In this document: in pieces, positions 30,948-43,910 of the stretch
Layout of the letters: each line of letters begins with the position of its first letter
Numbering within the stretch: the stretch's first letter is position 1
NCBI GenBank assembly: GCA_032358165.1
Contig: JAALGY010000012.1
Coordinates: 1,240,001 to 1,304,000 of the forward strand
Length of the DNA: 64,000 nt
Source of the DNA: Diplosphaera chodatii
Taxonomy: Eukaryota; Chlorophyta; Trebouxiophyceae; Prasiolales; Stichococcaceae
Reading direction: 5' to 3'
The notes under the pieces: model-generated
Told to the model about the DNA's origin: nothing
Seen by the model: the letters and a program-made list of their open reading frames with translations, nothing else
Database searches by the model: none
Translations under genes and position numbers: made by a program

Positions 30948-32580
30948 GTTGCCAGCGCCAAGACTCTGCCTGGCACTGTCAACCGACAGTTGACAGTCAG
31001 ATGCAGGTCGCCACCAGTGCCCGTGCTCAGTTCAGGTGCTTGACCACGCACAGTGCTTGCCTCCTGGCGAGCCGATTGAACATGCTGTCAGACGTGCTAT
31101 CAGTAGCAAAGCATCGAGCTGCTGCACTTGCTGCAACACGATGGTCTAGCTGCCAGCCAAGCTGTTGCGCGATATGCAAATTGAGTTTGGGCGATCAGAT
31201 CTGCCAGAAAGTGTGCTCAGCAATTATGCTGCAGCCTTGTCGTTGTCGCACGTCTGAAACAGCTACTTTCAAAGCGTAACACTAGCTGTCAGCAACGCAA
31301 GCGGCGTCTGGCAGGCTGCTGTCAAGTGCTGGAGAGCTGCCCAGCCTTTGGAACGACTGGGGCATTGGCGAACGCATTGGCATCAGCAAACGGCCCCAAA
31401 GGGCAGCCCACCCTCGTTGCCCCCAGGCCCTTTACGCCAACTGGATTCCCCGGACACCGACTACTCTTCGCTGCAGCCTGGCAGGGATGCGGGCGTCTCC
31501 TGGGCTTGCGCTTGCGCTCCCAACGCGACCCCCGCTGACGTTTAGGAGTCTGACCGTACAGGTAACCCTGGCCCTGTCCCTAGCACGGTTCCTGCCTGGT
31601 TTCCTGGTGCATCTGCGGTTGAGGTATGCCTTCACTTGTATGTCGGGCCCAGGAGACCATGCATCTGCTTGCTAGGCACGCCACTCTGCTAGTGTATCAC
31701 GACTTGTTTCACTGAGGTACGTCCATAGACTACCCCGCTGGCTGGGAGTGCAGTGTGCCCCAGTCAGCCGGAGAAAATACCCAGGCCCTTTACTTTCGTC
31801 CCGATGCGGCGTGCCTTTACAGTTTCTGATAGTCCCCGATACTTATGCAGTACAGTAAAGCTTTCTCCCCACGCGGTCCCTGTAAAAGTTGTGAATTCCC
31901 CGTCGATTCGCACGCTCGTCACGGCCGGCGTGGTGCGCGCGAGGCCCGGCGGCCCGCCGTGGGCTGTTCAGTACGGTTGGCTTGCAGTGACCAATTGCAT
32001 GGCGACCACTGAGATGCACGCCATTGAGAGATCCAAACTTCACGTCGCAACCGCGAGCGGCACGACGCACCGCTGCGACAGCGCTTCCGTGTGGTGAGTC
32101 TGCGCTAGTAAGGCTTGCCGATGCGGGGTGTTCGGCTGCTGTGCTGCGCTGCCGGTGCGGATCGGACTTCACCGGCAATTGCTGCAAGCCTATTGCGTTG
32201 TTCGCGTGGCGCTCATGCACGCTGTAAACTATCGCATGGATCTTTGTTGCGAATGCCTTTGCGTCTGCATTCCGGTTGCATGCTGCCGCCGCACCAGCAT
32301 TTCACGGCACGTGCCTGCATCATTGCTTCTTACTAACCCTTTGAGCCCCCTTTCGACCCCTGTATGTCAACTGCACATCCCCTGCTCCTCCACCCCTGCA
32401 AATCCATCCGTGCCTGGGGGCCTACCCATATCATACCCCCCTAAACCGATCCAAGAGCATGTTGTAGGCCAAATGCACGGTCCCACAGTCAGATGTTCGT
32501 TGTCGCGTCCTTACACCACGCAGCTTTCTGCATCAACCGTTCTCTACCTGCACGCGTTTGCAGCCATGTGATGCAGCAAG
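30948..32580. other. Long divergent intergenic region with a weak gene candidate
   Basis: 1.6 kb between NSF (-) and MaoC (+). Around 31320-31680 (+) all three frames stay open for 60 codons or more, for example ALANALASANGPKGQPTLV or WNDWGIGERIGISKRPQR. One frame ends in a hydrophobic stretch (LALSLARFLPGFLVHLRLRY). A C-rich tract lies at about 32335-32460. No family is recognised, no start is convincing, and I cannot choose a frame, so no CDS is called. Confidence 0.3.
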
Positions 32581-33812
32581 ATGGGCAGTTCAGCAGCATG
32601 CATTGCAGTGTGCGCACTGCGCAGGGGCACGCTCTTCTGCCGATCAGATGCAGCACTATCGTTACATCCCTTGACGGTGTCTGCCAGGTCGTACGCCACA
32701 GCTGGGCTGACGATGCCTAAAGTGGGGTGAGCACCTGGGCCTGCGCGCACCTGCAGCTGATTCTGCTGATTTGCGCCGCTGCAGAACTCATTAAGATCCA
32801 CTTCTTCACGCCTGAAGGGGCTGTGGCCAGAAGCTTTGCATGCCTTTGCTGAAGCAGACATCAGCGCCGGCATTGCCAGCAGATATGAACACGTACTTCA
32901 TGAGGACATGACATGTTTATGCGCACAACAACACTGTGGACTGCAGGCAGACGTTCGTGACAGAGGAGGTCTTCGACAAGGCGCGTGTCGCGCAGTTCGT
33001 CAGCGTCACGGGGGATGCAAACATCCTGCACGCAGATCCAGAGGACGAGGGCTCGCCAGTCCAGGGCGAAACCAGTGAGTGCCTGATTCTGGCAGACCTG
33101 TGACATGGCAACAAGAAGCTGCGCAGGCAGTGACACTGTTCCAGGAAGCCAGTGTACGCCACCCTTCTCGGAGTGTGTAGCTGTCCGTTTGCAGGGCTGG
33201 GAGGCGCCATCATTCCGGGCAGCCTATGTGCATCGCTGTTTCCGGCCATTATTGGCAGCGCATTCCCTGGTGCGCTGTACCTCAGCCAGACGCTCAAGTT
33301 CCGCAACCCCGCGCTGGTGAGCCTTTCCTGTGCCATGCAGCCCCGTGGCTTCCGAGCCGAGGGGCAGCAGCGCATGATGAGCATTGGGATTTCAGGTGCT
33401 GCAAACTCAGTGATCCCCAGCAGTGCAAGGCAGCAATGATGATGGCGTCACAGCTAGCCACTCCCGGGCATTGCAGGTTGGGTCCACGGTGCGAGCGGAG
33501 GTCACGGTTGATCGTGTGAGCGGCAGCCGCGTGACATTTGACACGGTGTGCCGGCTGGCAGCGCAGCCGCAGACGCCACTGCTGGACTCGCAGGTCATCC
33601 GATTGTCAGCCCATGAGATACCCATTGATACCCATGAAATGCAGCAGGAGTGGAGTCACGACAGCAGGCTAGGCACCAAGTTGCTGTACCAGCACAGACT
33701 GTCTCATCACTGATATAGATGCATGCAGGGCACCGGGCTCACGCTTGTGGATGGCAAGGCGCTGGCGCTGCTGCAGGGCTGGGATCCCACTGTCAAGGAT
33801 GACAGTGGCTGA
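32581..33812 (+). CDS. MaoC-like hot-dog dehydratase, probably mitochondrial (R)-3-hydroxyacyl thioester dehydratase
   Basis: Hydrates or dehydrates 2-enoyl/3-hydroxyacyl thioesters, likely in mitochondrial fatty-acid synthesis (inferred). Exon 1 (32581-32726) is short: MGSSAACIAVCALRRG followed by an Arg/Ser/Ala leader through SARSYATAGLTMPKVG, a mitochondrial-type presequence. It joins exon 2 (from 32947) cleanly as KVGQTFVTEEVFDKARV. The signature follows: SVTGDANILHADPE, carrying the catalytic Asp and His (D-x2-N-x2-H). Exon 3 has GGAIIPGSLCASLFPAIIG, FPGALYLSQTLKFRNP (about 33195-33315), then VGSTVRAEVTVDRVSG (about 33480), and the last exon GTGLTLVDGKALALLQGWDP to TGA 33812. The exon-1 start is my own reading, supported by the splice phase. 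Confidence 0.85.
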
Positions 33813-34610
33813 CTCATGGTTGCACACCCCTCAGGTCATGCTGTTGAGCAGGCACTCGGGCATTAGTCGATCAGCGCCAAATCAGCACGGGCACTGAGTA
33901 GTAGGTAGTGATCGTGTGCTGCTGCACCTCCTACATAACGGCAGGCCATCCTCCATCATGGCATGGTGCCTGTAGGATATGGCACGAGTCCGGACACACC
34001 TAGAACAGCTTTGCCTTGTGACGTCAGTTGTTCGTGGTTTGCTGACAGAATACAGAGTGGTGAATGAGAGGCTTGATGCAGCAAGAGCGACCAGGACGAC
34101 ATGCTTGTGAGTGGTTTCAACATTACATGGATGTGCTCTACGAACAAACTAATGTTAGCCAATCCTCAGGTTTGGATACTTCGAGTCCAACAAATGCGAC
34201 TCCAGTGCAACAGACGAAGTGCAGCACGCTTCAAAATGTAAGCTCGCTGAGCAACCTACCACATTGCTGGCAACCACAGCAGGAGTCCCAAAGCTGTTGC
34301 TTAGTGACGATCCAGTGTGCCCCAAAATCTCAGTCAGCAACCTTTGTTATGCAGGCCATTGGTGCCGATGCCACTACCAAATATGCACCATCCCCAGCAT
34401 TTCGGAGCACTCGCACCCATGCTTGGGATGTATGTTGCCGGCGGTTCCTCCCAATGCCGCAGCTGGTAGCAATGTCTCTGTGCCAATGGTGATAGCTGTA
34501 GCGCATGATTGTAATGAAATGCCACCCTGCTGATGACTCCCCGACGAAGCTCGCATCTGGGCCGCCGCCAGCGACGCAGCTGCCTGGTCTGCCGTGTGCT
34601 GGCAATGGGC
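33813..34610. other. Convergent intergenic region with poly(A) candidates
   Basis: About 800 bp between two converging stops. TGTAA occurs on the plus strand at 34237-34241 and 34510-34514, and on the minus strand at 34123-34127. These are plausible 3' end signals for MaoC and the kinase. No gene is supported. Confidence 0.35.
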
Positions 34611-37600
34611 TCACACGTCCTCGCGAGATGCTGAGTTGTGCAGATCTGCTGTGTCGAAGGAGGCTCTGCTGCCTTGCTGCAGGTAGGCAACACATGCAAC
34701 CATTTCAGAATGGTGACAAGGAGGTGGCTCTGTCTCATGTGACAAAGCACAACAAGTACGCCAACACGCATCGCATGTGCTGTAGCTGATGGGCACACAG
34801 TCTGAGGACCGACGGCTGGTCCGACTCACCGAATCGGCCTCGTCGGAGGCGGGCAGCCGGGCAAACGCGCCGTGCTGGGGGCGGGCGATGGGCGCAAAAG
34901 TGGTGCTGTTGGATGTCATGGAGGCTGCCGACGAGCGTGTGGCGTCCAGCTTGCTGCGGATCTCCGACATGATGTTCTGCAGCACAGCACAGTGCAAGGT
35001 TGCGCTGACAATCGTATGTCAGGAGACACGGTCCACGACCACTGCCAGCGGACGTGACACCGCTGTGCCAGCAGTCCCGGACAGGTGAGTGCGCCAGCAT
35101 GGCAGCACTTCTGCTGTGCAGCCAAGACAGTGGAGTGGCGCATGAAATGCCGCACGATGAGCTGGGGCTTCTCCTTCTCCTCCAGCGGCGTCTTCCCGGG
35201 GTCCGCCGTCATGGACTCGGCGCTGTCCATGGTCATCGTGCAAATGTTGGCCGTCACGTCCTGCACCGGTGCACAGGGGTGAGGTTCAGACGTCAGGGAG
35301 ATGACGCCGGCTTGAAGGGTGACACGTGATCCCGGGCGCCTCTGCATGGTGTAGCCCCTGACGGTCAAAGGGCTAACAACAGGGCTAACAACGGACTGAA
35401 AACACTACATCTGTTGCGGTAGGCTCGGATGCTCGTCAACACCTGCCAAATCCACAAAACAGCTGCTCGCAGCTGTCGGTCAGGACCATGTGGGTGCGCA
35501 CCGCATCCTCTGGTATCGGCTCCATCTCGTCAGAGGCGTCCAGCATCTCGCGCACATCTGTCGGCTCATCCCACTGCGGCGGCGACCGGTACAGCATACT
35601 GCATGGAGCAGGAGGGCGTTTGAGGTGTTGCCAAAGTGGAATTGTGAGCACCAAGTGGGTTGTGTGCTGCAGGCAGACACTTTGTTCGGAGTGGAAGGTG
35701 CGGATATGCTGATGGTAAGTGGCACTTGCGCACATGTGAATGGTGATAGCTGTCTGATACAAGAGAAGTTAAGGGCGCTTTTGTTGGCCGCCGACTTTGT
35801 GGGTACCCACCGGCAGACCTCCTTGGCAGCGGGACGGGCGTTGGTGTCACGCTGCGTGCAGGCGGTGATGATGTCCGCCACCTCTTGCGGGCAGTCGTCC
35901 GGCACCACCGGATCGCGCATCGCACCCCGCTGTGGCACCTCCTACAGGGTTCGGGTGCAACCATTTGTAAGGCATTGTCGGGCTAAGATGTACTGCATCA
36001 TGCCATGCTGCTTGTTGCGCTTCAATGCCATGCATAGGGGCAGCGTGGCCTGAGTGCAACGCTGCTGGACAGGTGTGTTGCCAAAAGCATATGCCACAGA
36101 GGGCACGAGTCTGACGTGTACCTGCGTGACGATCTCCCAGAGGACAACGCCCAGGCTGTAGATGTCGACCTTCTCTGTGCACCTGTAAAGCATCAGGAGG
36201 CAGAGGCTCTGCACAACAGCATACAGGAAGTTTGCAGCGCCAGAGCATGAATGCACTGGTCTGGCAGGTTCTTGTCTTCTGAAGGCTGCGCACTTCTCTC
36301 CCAGGAGCAGCTCGGGCGCAGCCCAGGCCATGGTGCCCAGTGCGCCGTCACGCGTCAGGTACCCATCCGACATGATCTTGGCCATGCCCACATCGCCGAT
36401 CTTGGCCACACCGTCCTGTGACAGGAGCAACCTTTTCTAGCCCAGCAACGAGAGCAGGTACGTTGTTACCTGGCAACTCACCTGATCCACAGCAGCGGGT
36501 GCAAATGCCACATGCTTCTACGTATGCAGGACGGGTATCCTGAGGATGTCAAGGCAGCGGTCACGGCAGATGCGAGGGGCACATGTGGACTCACCCGGGT
36601 GAGCAGCACGTTCTTAGACTTGAGGTCGCGGTGGATGACCTTGTTGGCGTGCAGGAAGGCCAGGCCCCGGGCGATGTCCACAGCAATGGCCTTGCCACGG
36701 TCGTTCCACCGCAGCATCTCGCCGTTATCCTTGTTCAGCGCGTTGCGCATGTCCCCGCCCTGCAAAATGCAATGGAGGCATGGTCAGCAGGGCAGCATGG
36801 CAGCAGGGACAGGATGGCAGCCAATGCTTGTAGCTTGAGGCTGACAGGATTCCAAGGTGGCAACATGGCAGAAGCATGCAAGGCGAGTCTTGTTTTGCCA
36901 AGAAGCATGCTCTGCAGTAGGGTCTGCGAGGCAGCACTGCGCGCAGTGCCAGAGCTTCTGGTACAACAGCAAATCCTTGTGACATGCACTCAGGCGCACC
37001 TCCATGAGCTCGATGACCAGCAGCAGGCTGTTGGTCTGCACGCATGCGCCATAAAACTGCACGATGTTGCGGTCCCGGCTGACGTACCTGCGCAACACAG
37101 TACGCCACATCAGTCGCCGGGCAAGAGGGCACATTCTTGCAGACTACAGTACCCAGCTTGCTGCTTCAGCAGCGCACACAATGTGGTCAACCATTAGGGT
37201 CTGCCACGGTGCGCACTTCATCATCGCGATCTCCCGGATGAAGGCCTCTTCCATGGCCCGGTCGCGCCGGAACATGGACTTCACGGCCACAGGCTGCACA
37301 TCGTCCCTGATGCCGCGCAGCACCTTGCCGAAGTTGCCCGTGCCCAGCTCCCAGTCCGTGCCATCCGGCCGCTTCACGATTCTGCAGCGAGAGAGCCACC
37401 GTTCACGGCCATCCGAAGTCCCCGGGAGGCATGGGTGATGTTGTGCTTCACATAGGGGAGGGTGGTGCGCTGCAAACATCTGGCAGGGCCATGGTAGCTG
37501 GGCTGCGACAGGCCTGGCAGCACTCCTGGCTACATGAAGGCAATAGAGGGATGTCTGCTGACGCACTTGATGTCCCCCATGTCGATCTCCCAGTCGGTGG

Positions 37601-38677
37601 GGCCCTGCGGCCCCTCGTCCATCATCATGCGCTTGCGGTCCCGCCACCAGCGCCGCCCCAGCCATGCCGCACACATCACTGCACAGGTGTCACAGCGCGT
37701 GTTGGCTAAGCACCTTGCAACGGGTGCTTCCTCTGGGGTCAAAGCAGCCATGACTGAGGGTCGGCTTTAAGTGTGGCCCTGATCCTTTGCATGTGCTCAC
37801 ATATCTTGACGAACATGAAGCTGAGGAGGGTGCCCAGCACGATCTCCAGCTTGTGCTTGCTGGCATAGCTCTCCTGCAGGCGGCGGCGGTGGAGGACCAG
37901 CGGCTTGCCGTGTCCATCCAGCAGCGTGCCGTCTGTCAGGGCGCCCAGAGACGCCGCGGCTGCAATGCAGCACACCTTATTGGCACAATGTTGTTGTGGG
38001 CCAGGGAGAGGAAAGGCACGGTGGCAACAGTCGCCAACAGACGACAGTCGCAATACAGCCAAGTCCAGCCAGGCTTTCAGAGCTATCCGCCAGACAGCAC
38101 GCTAGCGCCCGAACAACCGTGGGGACTGCAACCGAGCAAGCCTATTGACCAGCAAACAGGGGACGCCTCCTCAGATCCCATGATGGCTGCAATGGTGAAC
38201 GGCAGCCGTCTCTGGGCCAGGGTGCACCAAGCGAGTGGAGGGGCTCGAGCCCAGCACGGCCAGTATCAGCAGGACTTCCTGAGGTTCATGACCGGTCCAC
38301 GAGTAACCTTGAGACACACAACTGCGCCCAGCAGCCCCGAGATTCAGAGCTGTGGCTGGAAGATAGTCCTGTTTGTGATCGCCGTGCACTCAAGTGGCCT
38401 CCACGTCTCTGACATGCCTTTTGCGTATGTGGACCCGTACAGCAGGGAAGACGGCCTCAGCCGTGCGCTCAAATCACCGCTAGGGAGGCAGGCATTCAAG
38501 GCCGGCCGACGCGCAGGCTGCAGCCAACTGGCCGCTCGGTTGCAATTGTACGATTCTGCAGGCAGGTTCCTTTTCGGCGCCCCACGCCCTGGAAGCGGTT
38601 CCAGGCACCTCACCTGCCATGTTTGCACAAGCCGCAAGCGCTCCAGCCGCCCACGGCAGCCGGCGGGCTGATAGCAT
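34611..38677 (-). CDS. Receptor-like serine/threonine (TKL-type) protein kinase
   Basis: Proposed start ATG 38677 encodes MLSARRLPWAAGALAACANM, signal-peptide-like, with a GT donor right after. The short ectodomain (about 38560-38350) splices as AESYNCNR and continues LYGSTYAKGMSETWRP and ECTAITNRTIF. A membrane-proximal exon reads RRRLQESYASKHKLEIVLG plus TLLSFMFVKI (about 37890-37800), followed by WRDRKRMMMDE. The kinase domain: WELGTGNFGKVLRG (Gly loop), VAVKSMFRRDRAMEE, RDRNIVQFYGACVQ, VIHRDLKSKNVLL (catalytic loop), KIGDVGMAK (DVG in place of DFG), LGTMAWAAPELLLGEK, VDIYSLGVVLWEIVTQ and RDTNARPAAKEV. The C-terminal tail has DVREMLDASDEMEPIPEDAV and SEIRSKLDATRSSA, ending at 34611. The kinase core is certain; the ectodomain exons and exact C-terminus are less so. 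Confidence 0.8.
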
Positions 38678-39473
38678 TGTCAGCCAGGCCCGCGGTGCGC
38701 CGGTCCTACGGCAGGCTGCGCCTTGTGTCACGGGCGTGCTCGCCGCCGTAGTTTGCCCGGTGGTCGGAACCCTTGTCTGTGATACAAGCTGACCAAAGCG
38801 GCGCAGACGCCGGAGCAGGGCAGGCGTAATGAGGCGGTACAACGCGCAGGTCCTTGACTGCGCTTGCAGCTTCGTAAGCTGTTTTGGGGCCCAAGCGTTC
38901 GTTAACCACCGCTGACTTTGGCTGTCATCTACCTCTTTTTGGTAGGCCGTTGGGTTGCATGCACTCTGGACGTTGGCTTCCTGGGACTTTTGGCCTCAAC
39001 TAGCGGGCTGAGCTGGCGACAGCAGGGCAGAGCGGCAGACGAATCTCTGATGATCTCGCATTGACGGGTTTCACAGGCGGCACGGACCTCAACTGTTTGC
39101 TCAAGTGTTGGCCATGGCAAACGTGGGCATGCCGGCGTTGCTGTGCACTGTTGTCAGTCATGGTTCAAGTTCAATATCCAGTACGTCCCCACTCAATGCA
39201 GACCCGCATCAGACACCCCAAACTCATTTCAAGCAATACCTCACAACCAACAGTGCAAACAATGAAGCTACTGCAATCGTACAGAACGCAATACAAAGGA
39301 CCGATGCAGCCGATCAGTCAAAATCAATGGTTCCAGTCGTCTCACTCCTGCCAGAGCGTTGTGTGGCACATGTCGTGTGCACTTGCCGCTGCACACATCT
39401 GTGAAGCTGCCAGGTGAGATGTTGAAGGCTGAAGCCTACAACTGCCAGCAGTTTGCGCCCGCCTCAGCCCACT
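38678..39473. other. Intergenic, no gene seen
   Basis: About 800 bp upstream of the kinase and downstream of zeaxanthin epoxidase. Short plus-strand frames at 39061-39417 show no conserved residues. Likely the kinase promoter plus the epoxidase 3' UTR. Confidence 0.4.
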
Positions 39474-42400
39474 TTACGCAGCCACCGTCTCCTTGGCTGC
39501 CTCGCGCTTCTCTGAATCGCTGGCATTCCAGCTGCGCTCCAGCCGCTCCCGCTCCGACCGGTGGTACATCTGCACGAACAATGCACATAGATGGAGCACA
39601 TGCATGCTGCTGTGTAAGGCATGACGGCCCCACAATCGTCCTTTGCCATGACCACAAATGCCAAAGGCCCAGCCATCAGGCGGCACAACTGTCTGGCGTC
39701 CGACAGAGCCCCGCCCACCTTGATCTTGTACCGAAGGCCGGTGCCGGGCTGCCCAAACTCCAGGACGTCGCCCGGCCGCAGCATCTTCTTGGCGCGTGCG
39801 TCCAGCCGCTTCTCGTTCAGCCACGTGCCGGACGGCGTGCCCAGGTCCCGCACGTAATGGTGGCCGTCCTCCTTTGTGAACTCCGCATGCCGCTCAGCTG
39901 CCTGAAAAGGGGTCCAGACACGGTGGGGTCAGCAGTGCCCAGACATATCCTTATGCCTCGACGACAACAGAGCACAGCCTCTGATGCAGAGGTTGACAGC
40001 CTCACTGTAGGCTCGTCCAGTATGAGGTTGCAGTTGGCGTCGCGACCGATGGCGCAGCACTCATCGTCGCAGATCATGACTGCCGGCTCTGTTGTCGGCT
40101 CAGTCCCGCCGCGGCCCTGTTAACAGAAGCCAGCACAGAGATCAGATTAATCAACAACATTGCCACTGTCCTGGGAAAGAATGCCAGACCATGTAAAACC
40201 ACCACACCTGCACTTCAGTTGCTGTGAGGTGCATCAACCCAGCAACACACCTCGCCGGTCAGGGGGACAACCGCCCACTGTGCATTGGCAGCCCGCAACA
40301 GCTCCGCATCATTCCGCATGAAGGTCCCAAAGTCCTGTATACCAGCATCAGGGTCAAGGGCAAGTCCCTACCATACAGCAGCACCCAGGATCATATGGTC
40401 AACACAGAGCACCTCGGCAGCGCTTGTGAGCTGATCGACATGCTACAATGAGTCAAGAACAGTACCATGTTTATTGCTTGCAGGAAGGCTGCTGGTGCTG
40501 GATGTCATGATGGTGTGCATTGTGTTGGTTGACAGCTGACGGCGTCAAGGCGAAGCATGAGCAGCCTGCCGTACCTGCTCGTGGAAGGTCTTGGGCTTGT
40601 CGGGCAGGCGGCAGTGGGGCGCGCGGTCCTGGAAGCGCAGCTTGTCGGCGTTGCCGCCCAGCACCCACGCCAGCATCGTCGGCATCGTGAGATCCATCGC
40701 CACCTTGCCGCCCACCTGCCGTGCAGGAAGCCACACCTCTGTCGTAACACCACGCACTCCAACGGTGGCCGCGCTGCCGGCAGCTGTGAACCGCAGTCAA
40801 CACAAACTTTGCAGGTAGGTCAAGATCTAGAGGGTGTACAGGCATCAGTGGCTACTGAACACAGGTGAAGTTCAGTTTAGCTATTTACTGCCAATTGTCG
40901 AGATGAACATGCATGCAAAGGCGGCATCTGCGACGCACCTTGCCAAAGTGCGGGATCTTGAACTTCATGAGCCACTTGCCAAAGTCGCCCAGGCCTTCAC
41001 CCATGTATGCCTTGTATGTGGATGCCATGATGGCTGCCATGCCCGCAAGACCATGGATGCTGCTCGCCCGCACCAGCCGTTGCTGCAACGACATTGCATT
41101 AGTCAGCACAAGATCAGCGACGAATCTGAGGGCTTTCAAGAGGCTGAGAGGATGGATGTTTGGCAGGTTTGAGTGTACAACTGGTGGCTACATTTGCAGA
41201 AACATGCGCTCCCTGGCATACAGCACAACAGCACCACGGCGGAGATCTGCAAAAACGACAGAAGTGCAACGTGCAAACACACCGACTGATACTTGCGCAG
41301 GGCGCCCTCGATGTCAACCGGACCGCCCGCCTGCACGCCCTGCACCGCCTGGTCAAGCGTCAGCGACAGCTGGTAGCCGTCCTCGATCGCCATGCATCCA
41401 CCCTGCAAAGCGGTCACTGCCATGGGTGAGGCGCTCAGAGCTGCCTCTCGGTGCTGTTCACAGTGCTTGCAGGGCGTTGGCAAGTGCAGAAGCTGCCCTG
41501 CGATGGAATGCTGGCCTTGCCAGCAAAGTGCGGCTACACAGGCACCTGGCCAAGGTTGGGCTGCATTGCGTGCGCAGAGTCGCCCAGCAAGGCGACCCTT
41601 CCCTTCGACCATGTGAAGATGGGCGGCCTGCAGCAGAAGGGGGGGCCTTTACAGCAATCACAAGAGTGTAAGTGCGCCATACCCACGCCTTTGACAGGCA
41701 GCCAGCATCACACCAGCAGCACGATGATGACACTTGTGCTGCAAAAGGGACATCGTCTGCATGATTTTCTGTCTACCCACCTGTCGTAGATGTCGCGCCG
41801 CAGCACATCATCCTCGGGCGTTGCACGGATGAGATCTGTCACAGCATCAGCCCAGTCGCCGAAGATGTCGAGCAGCCGCTCCTTCTGCCTGCCGGGCTCA
41901 TCCTTGCCACCTGCAACTCCCACGTGAGCCGAGTAGGACAATGTGGCATGGATAGAGCGATGTGGCCGGAAGAGAAGGTGCATGGGACTGGTAGTGCAGT
42001 TGACAAGTCTAGGTGCGGGAAGCGCGCCTGCGGCCTCCTTGTGGAAGGCATACCACTGCATCTTGCCGCCACCAACATCGCTCGACACAAAGTACCTGCC
42101 ATTGCCCAGGAACACACGGTACCTGCAGTCCGAGCACAGACAAACGGTGTGAGGTGGAACGATGCTTGGCACACTGCAACTGGTAGCAAACATGAATGCT
42201 CAGATGGCTCTAGGGTCAGTGCCTGACCATTCGAAGCAAGTTATATACCCGACAGTGTCGATGTCTGGCGGCGTGAAGTCGCTGATGCCCGTGTAGCAGG
42301 TGTACTGGCTGTAGTTGGGCTGCGACTCGCCAATCAGCTTCCGTCGCACCTGTGCAGCAGTGTGCATGCATGAGACGCCTCCTGAAGTGCTCAGGTGCGC

Positions 42401-43910
42401 CGACGAACATGGGCAGCTCAAGCATTTGTGTAGAGATGACGCTGTGCACACCTTTGACCAGATGCCGTCTGCGCCAATTAGGATGTCGCCCTCAAATCGG
42501 CGACCGTCTTCCAAGACAGCCGTCACCACCTTCCTGCCGCTCTTCTGGCACACCGACTGCAGCAGCACCCCACACACCCCGCTTCAGTGGATACCAAGTG
42601 TGTCAGCTGTGACCTACAATCAGTATCACATCAGCGCACAGAGGAGCTGCCAATCAAGGCATCGACCGAACCCCTCGAATCAGCACACTGAGAAGCTGCC
42701 GAATTTTTTTTCGATGGAACCCCTTGAATTGATGACTGTGACGCGCTGCACAAGCCATAACATGCATCAGCCAGGGCCAGCATCTGGTCCACGACCAGCG
42801 GCCCACCTCCTCGTAGTCGACGACGTGGCAGTCGTTGGCCAGCACGCCGCTGCCCTCCATCTGCTCTGCCTTCTCTGCCAGCTTCTTCTGGAGCACCACG
42901 CGGCTGATGACGCGGGTGACCGGCAGGCCCAGGTCCACCGCGGGGTGGAAGGTGTCGAACTTGACATACCTGCACAGCACGAGACAGGCCAGGGTCAGCT
43001 GGTGCCGTCGCTTGACAGGGTCAGCTGTCGAAGATCACGAGTGGCCCCAAAGCAGCAGAGGCTAGGCACAGCATGGCCTTGGAATGTGCAACGGGCATGC
43101 CAGGTCGGAAACTTGTGGCGTCCCTCACCAGTCGCCGGTGACGCCGTCGCACAGGCCGTTGATGCGGTCACCAGTGACGCAGCCTTCCTCCATGATGGAC
43201 TGAGCCATCTCCAGATCGATGGCCTCCAGCGCCGCCAGCGCATTGCTCTGAATCTGCAGGGACAGAGTTGGGCAAATGTGAACGAAGCAGTAGGAATGAG
43301 TGTTAGACATGGCATCTGTGCGAGACAGACGCGGACACCAGGTGCGCTGGTGCAAACATGGATTGCAAGGCTCCACTGCTGCGCATACAAAGGCGCCATA
43401 CTGGGACAATGCTCTGCAATGACACTGCCCCCATGGGTTGTTCCACACGCCACATGCACAACAAGCATTGCAGGATCGATAGGGCACCTGGATGGGGCCG
43501 CGGTACTTGCCCTCGCCCCGGATGGCGGTCAAGTCCCGCTCGAAGACCTGCACGGGGTACCCCCGCTTGAGCAGGGCCACCGCCGCGACCAGGCCGCCGA
43601 TGCCACCGCCGGCGATCAGGACGCGGGGCAAGCCGCTGGCCGCGGCCTTGGCGTCCAGGTCGATGGTCTGCTGCGGAGCTTCCTCCCGCGTGCTGGGGCC
43701 TGCCCCGTTGCCGGTGCTGGCTGCCTGGCTCAGCACCACCCGCTGGGCTGCCAGGGCCTCGGCGCTCCGGCCGATGTTGCAGCTGTGCCTCAAGACGCTG
43801 GTGTCAAGGCTGAACCGCCTCGAGGCTGCGCCGCTGGTGTTGTTTCTCTGCACGTCAATGGAAGGTCTGCCCTGCAGGGCGCTGCGCTGCAGCACGACCC
43901 GCCCCGCCAT
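39474..43910 (-). CDS. ZEP: Zeaxanthin epoxidase, plastid, with C-terminal FHA domain
   Basis: Flavin monooxygenase that turns zeaxanthin into antheraxanthin and violaxanthin in the xanthophyll cycle, at the stromal side of thylakoids. ATG 43910 opens a Ser/Arg-rich transit peptide of about 90 residues. The FAD Rossmann motif is VLIAGGGIGGLVAAVALLKR, then VFERDLTAIRGEG and QSNALAALEAID (about 43250), GVTGDWYVKFDTFHP across an intron, VISRVVLQKKLAEK, EDGRRFEGDILIGADGIWSK (about 42510), YTCYTGISDFTPPDIDTV, MQWYAFHKEAAG (about 42060), FTWSKGRVALLGDSAHAMQP (about 41600; second FAD motif) and GGCMAIEDGYQLSLTL. The C-terminus has IHGLAGMAAIMASTYKAYMG and a forkhead-associated domain (AIGRDANCNLILDEPT, HHYVRDLGTPSGTWLNEKRL, about 40060-39790). 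The stop is at 39474. Full length, about 15 exons. Confidence 0.95.

Noticed and set aside
37787..38671. 294-codon plus-strand frame over the kinase 5' region
   Set aside because: The membrane-proximal exon of the kinase (RRRLQESYASKHKLE) lies on the minus strand beneath it, and the minus strand gives a signal-like start with a matching splice site. I favour antisense shadow, though the upstream half is not decisive.
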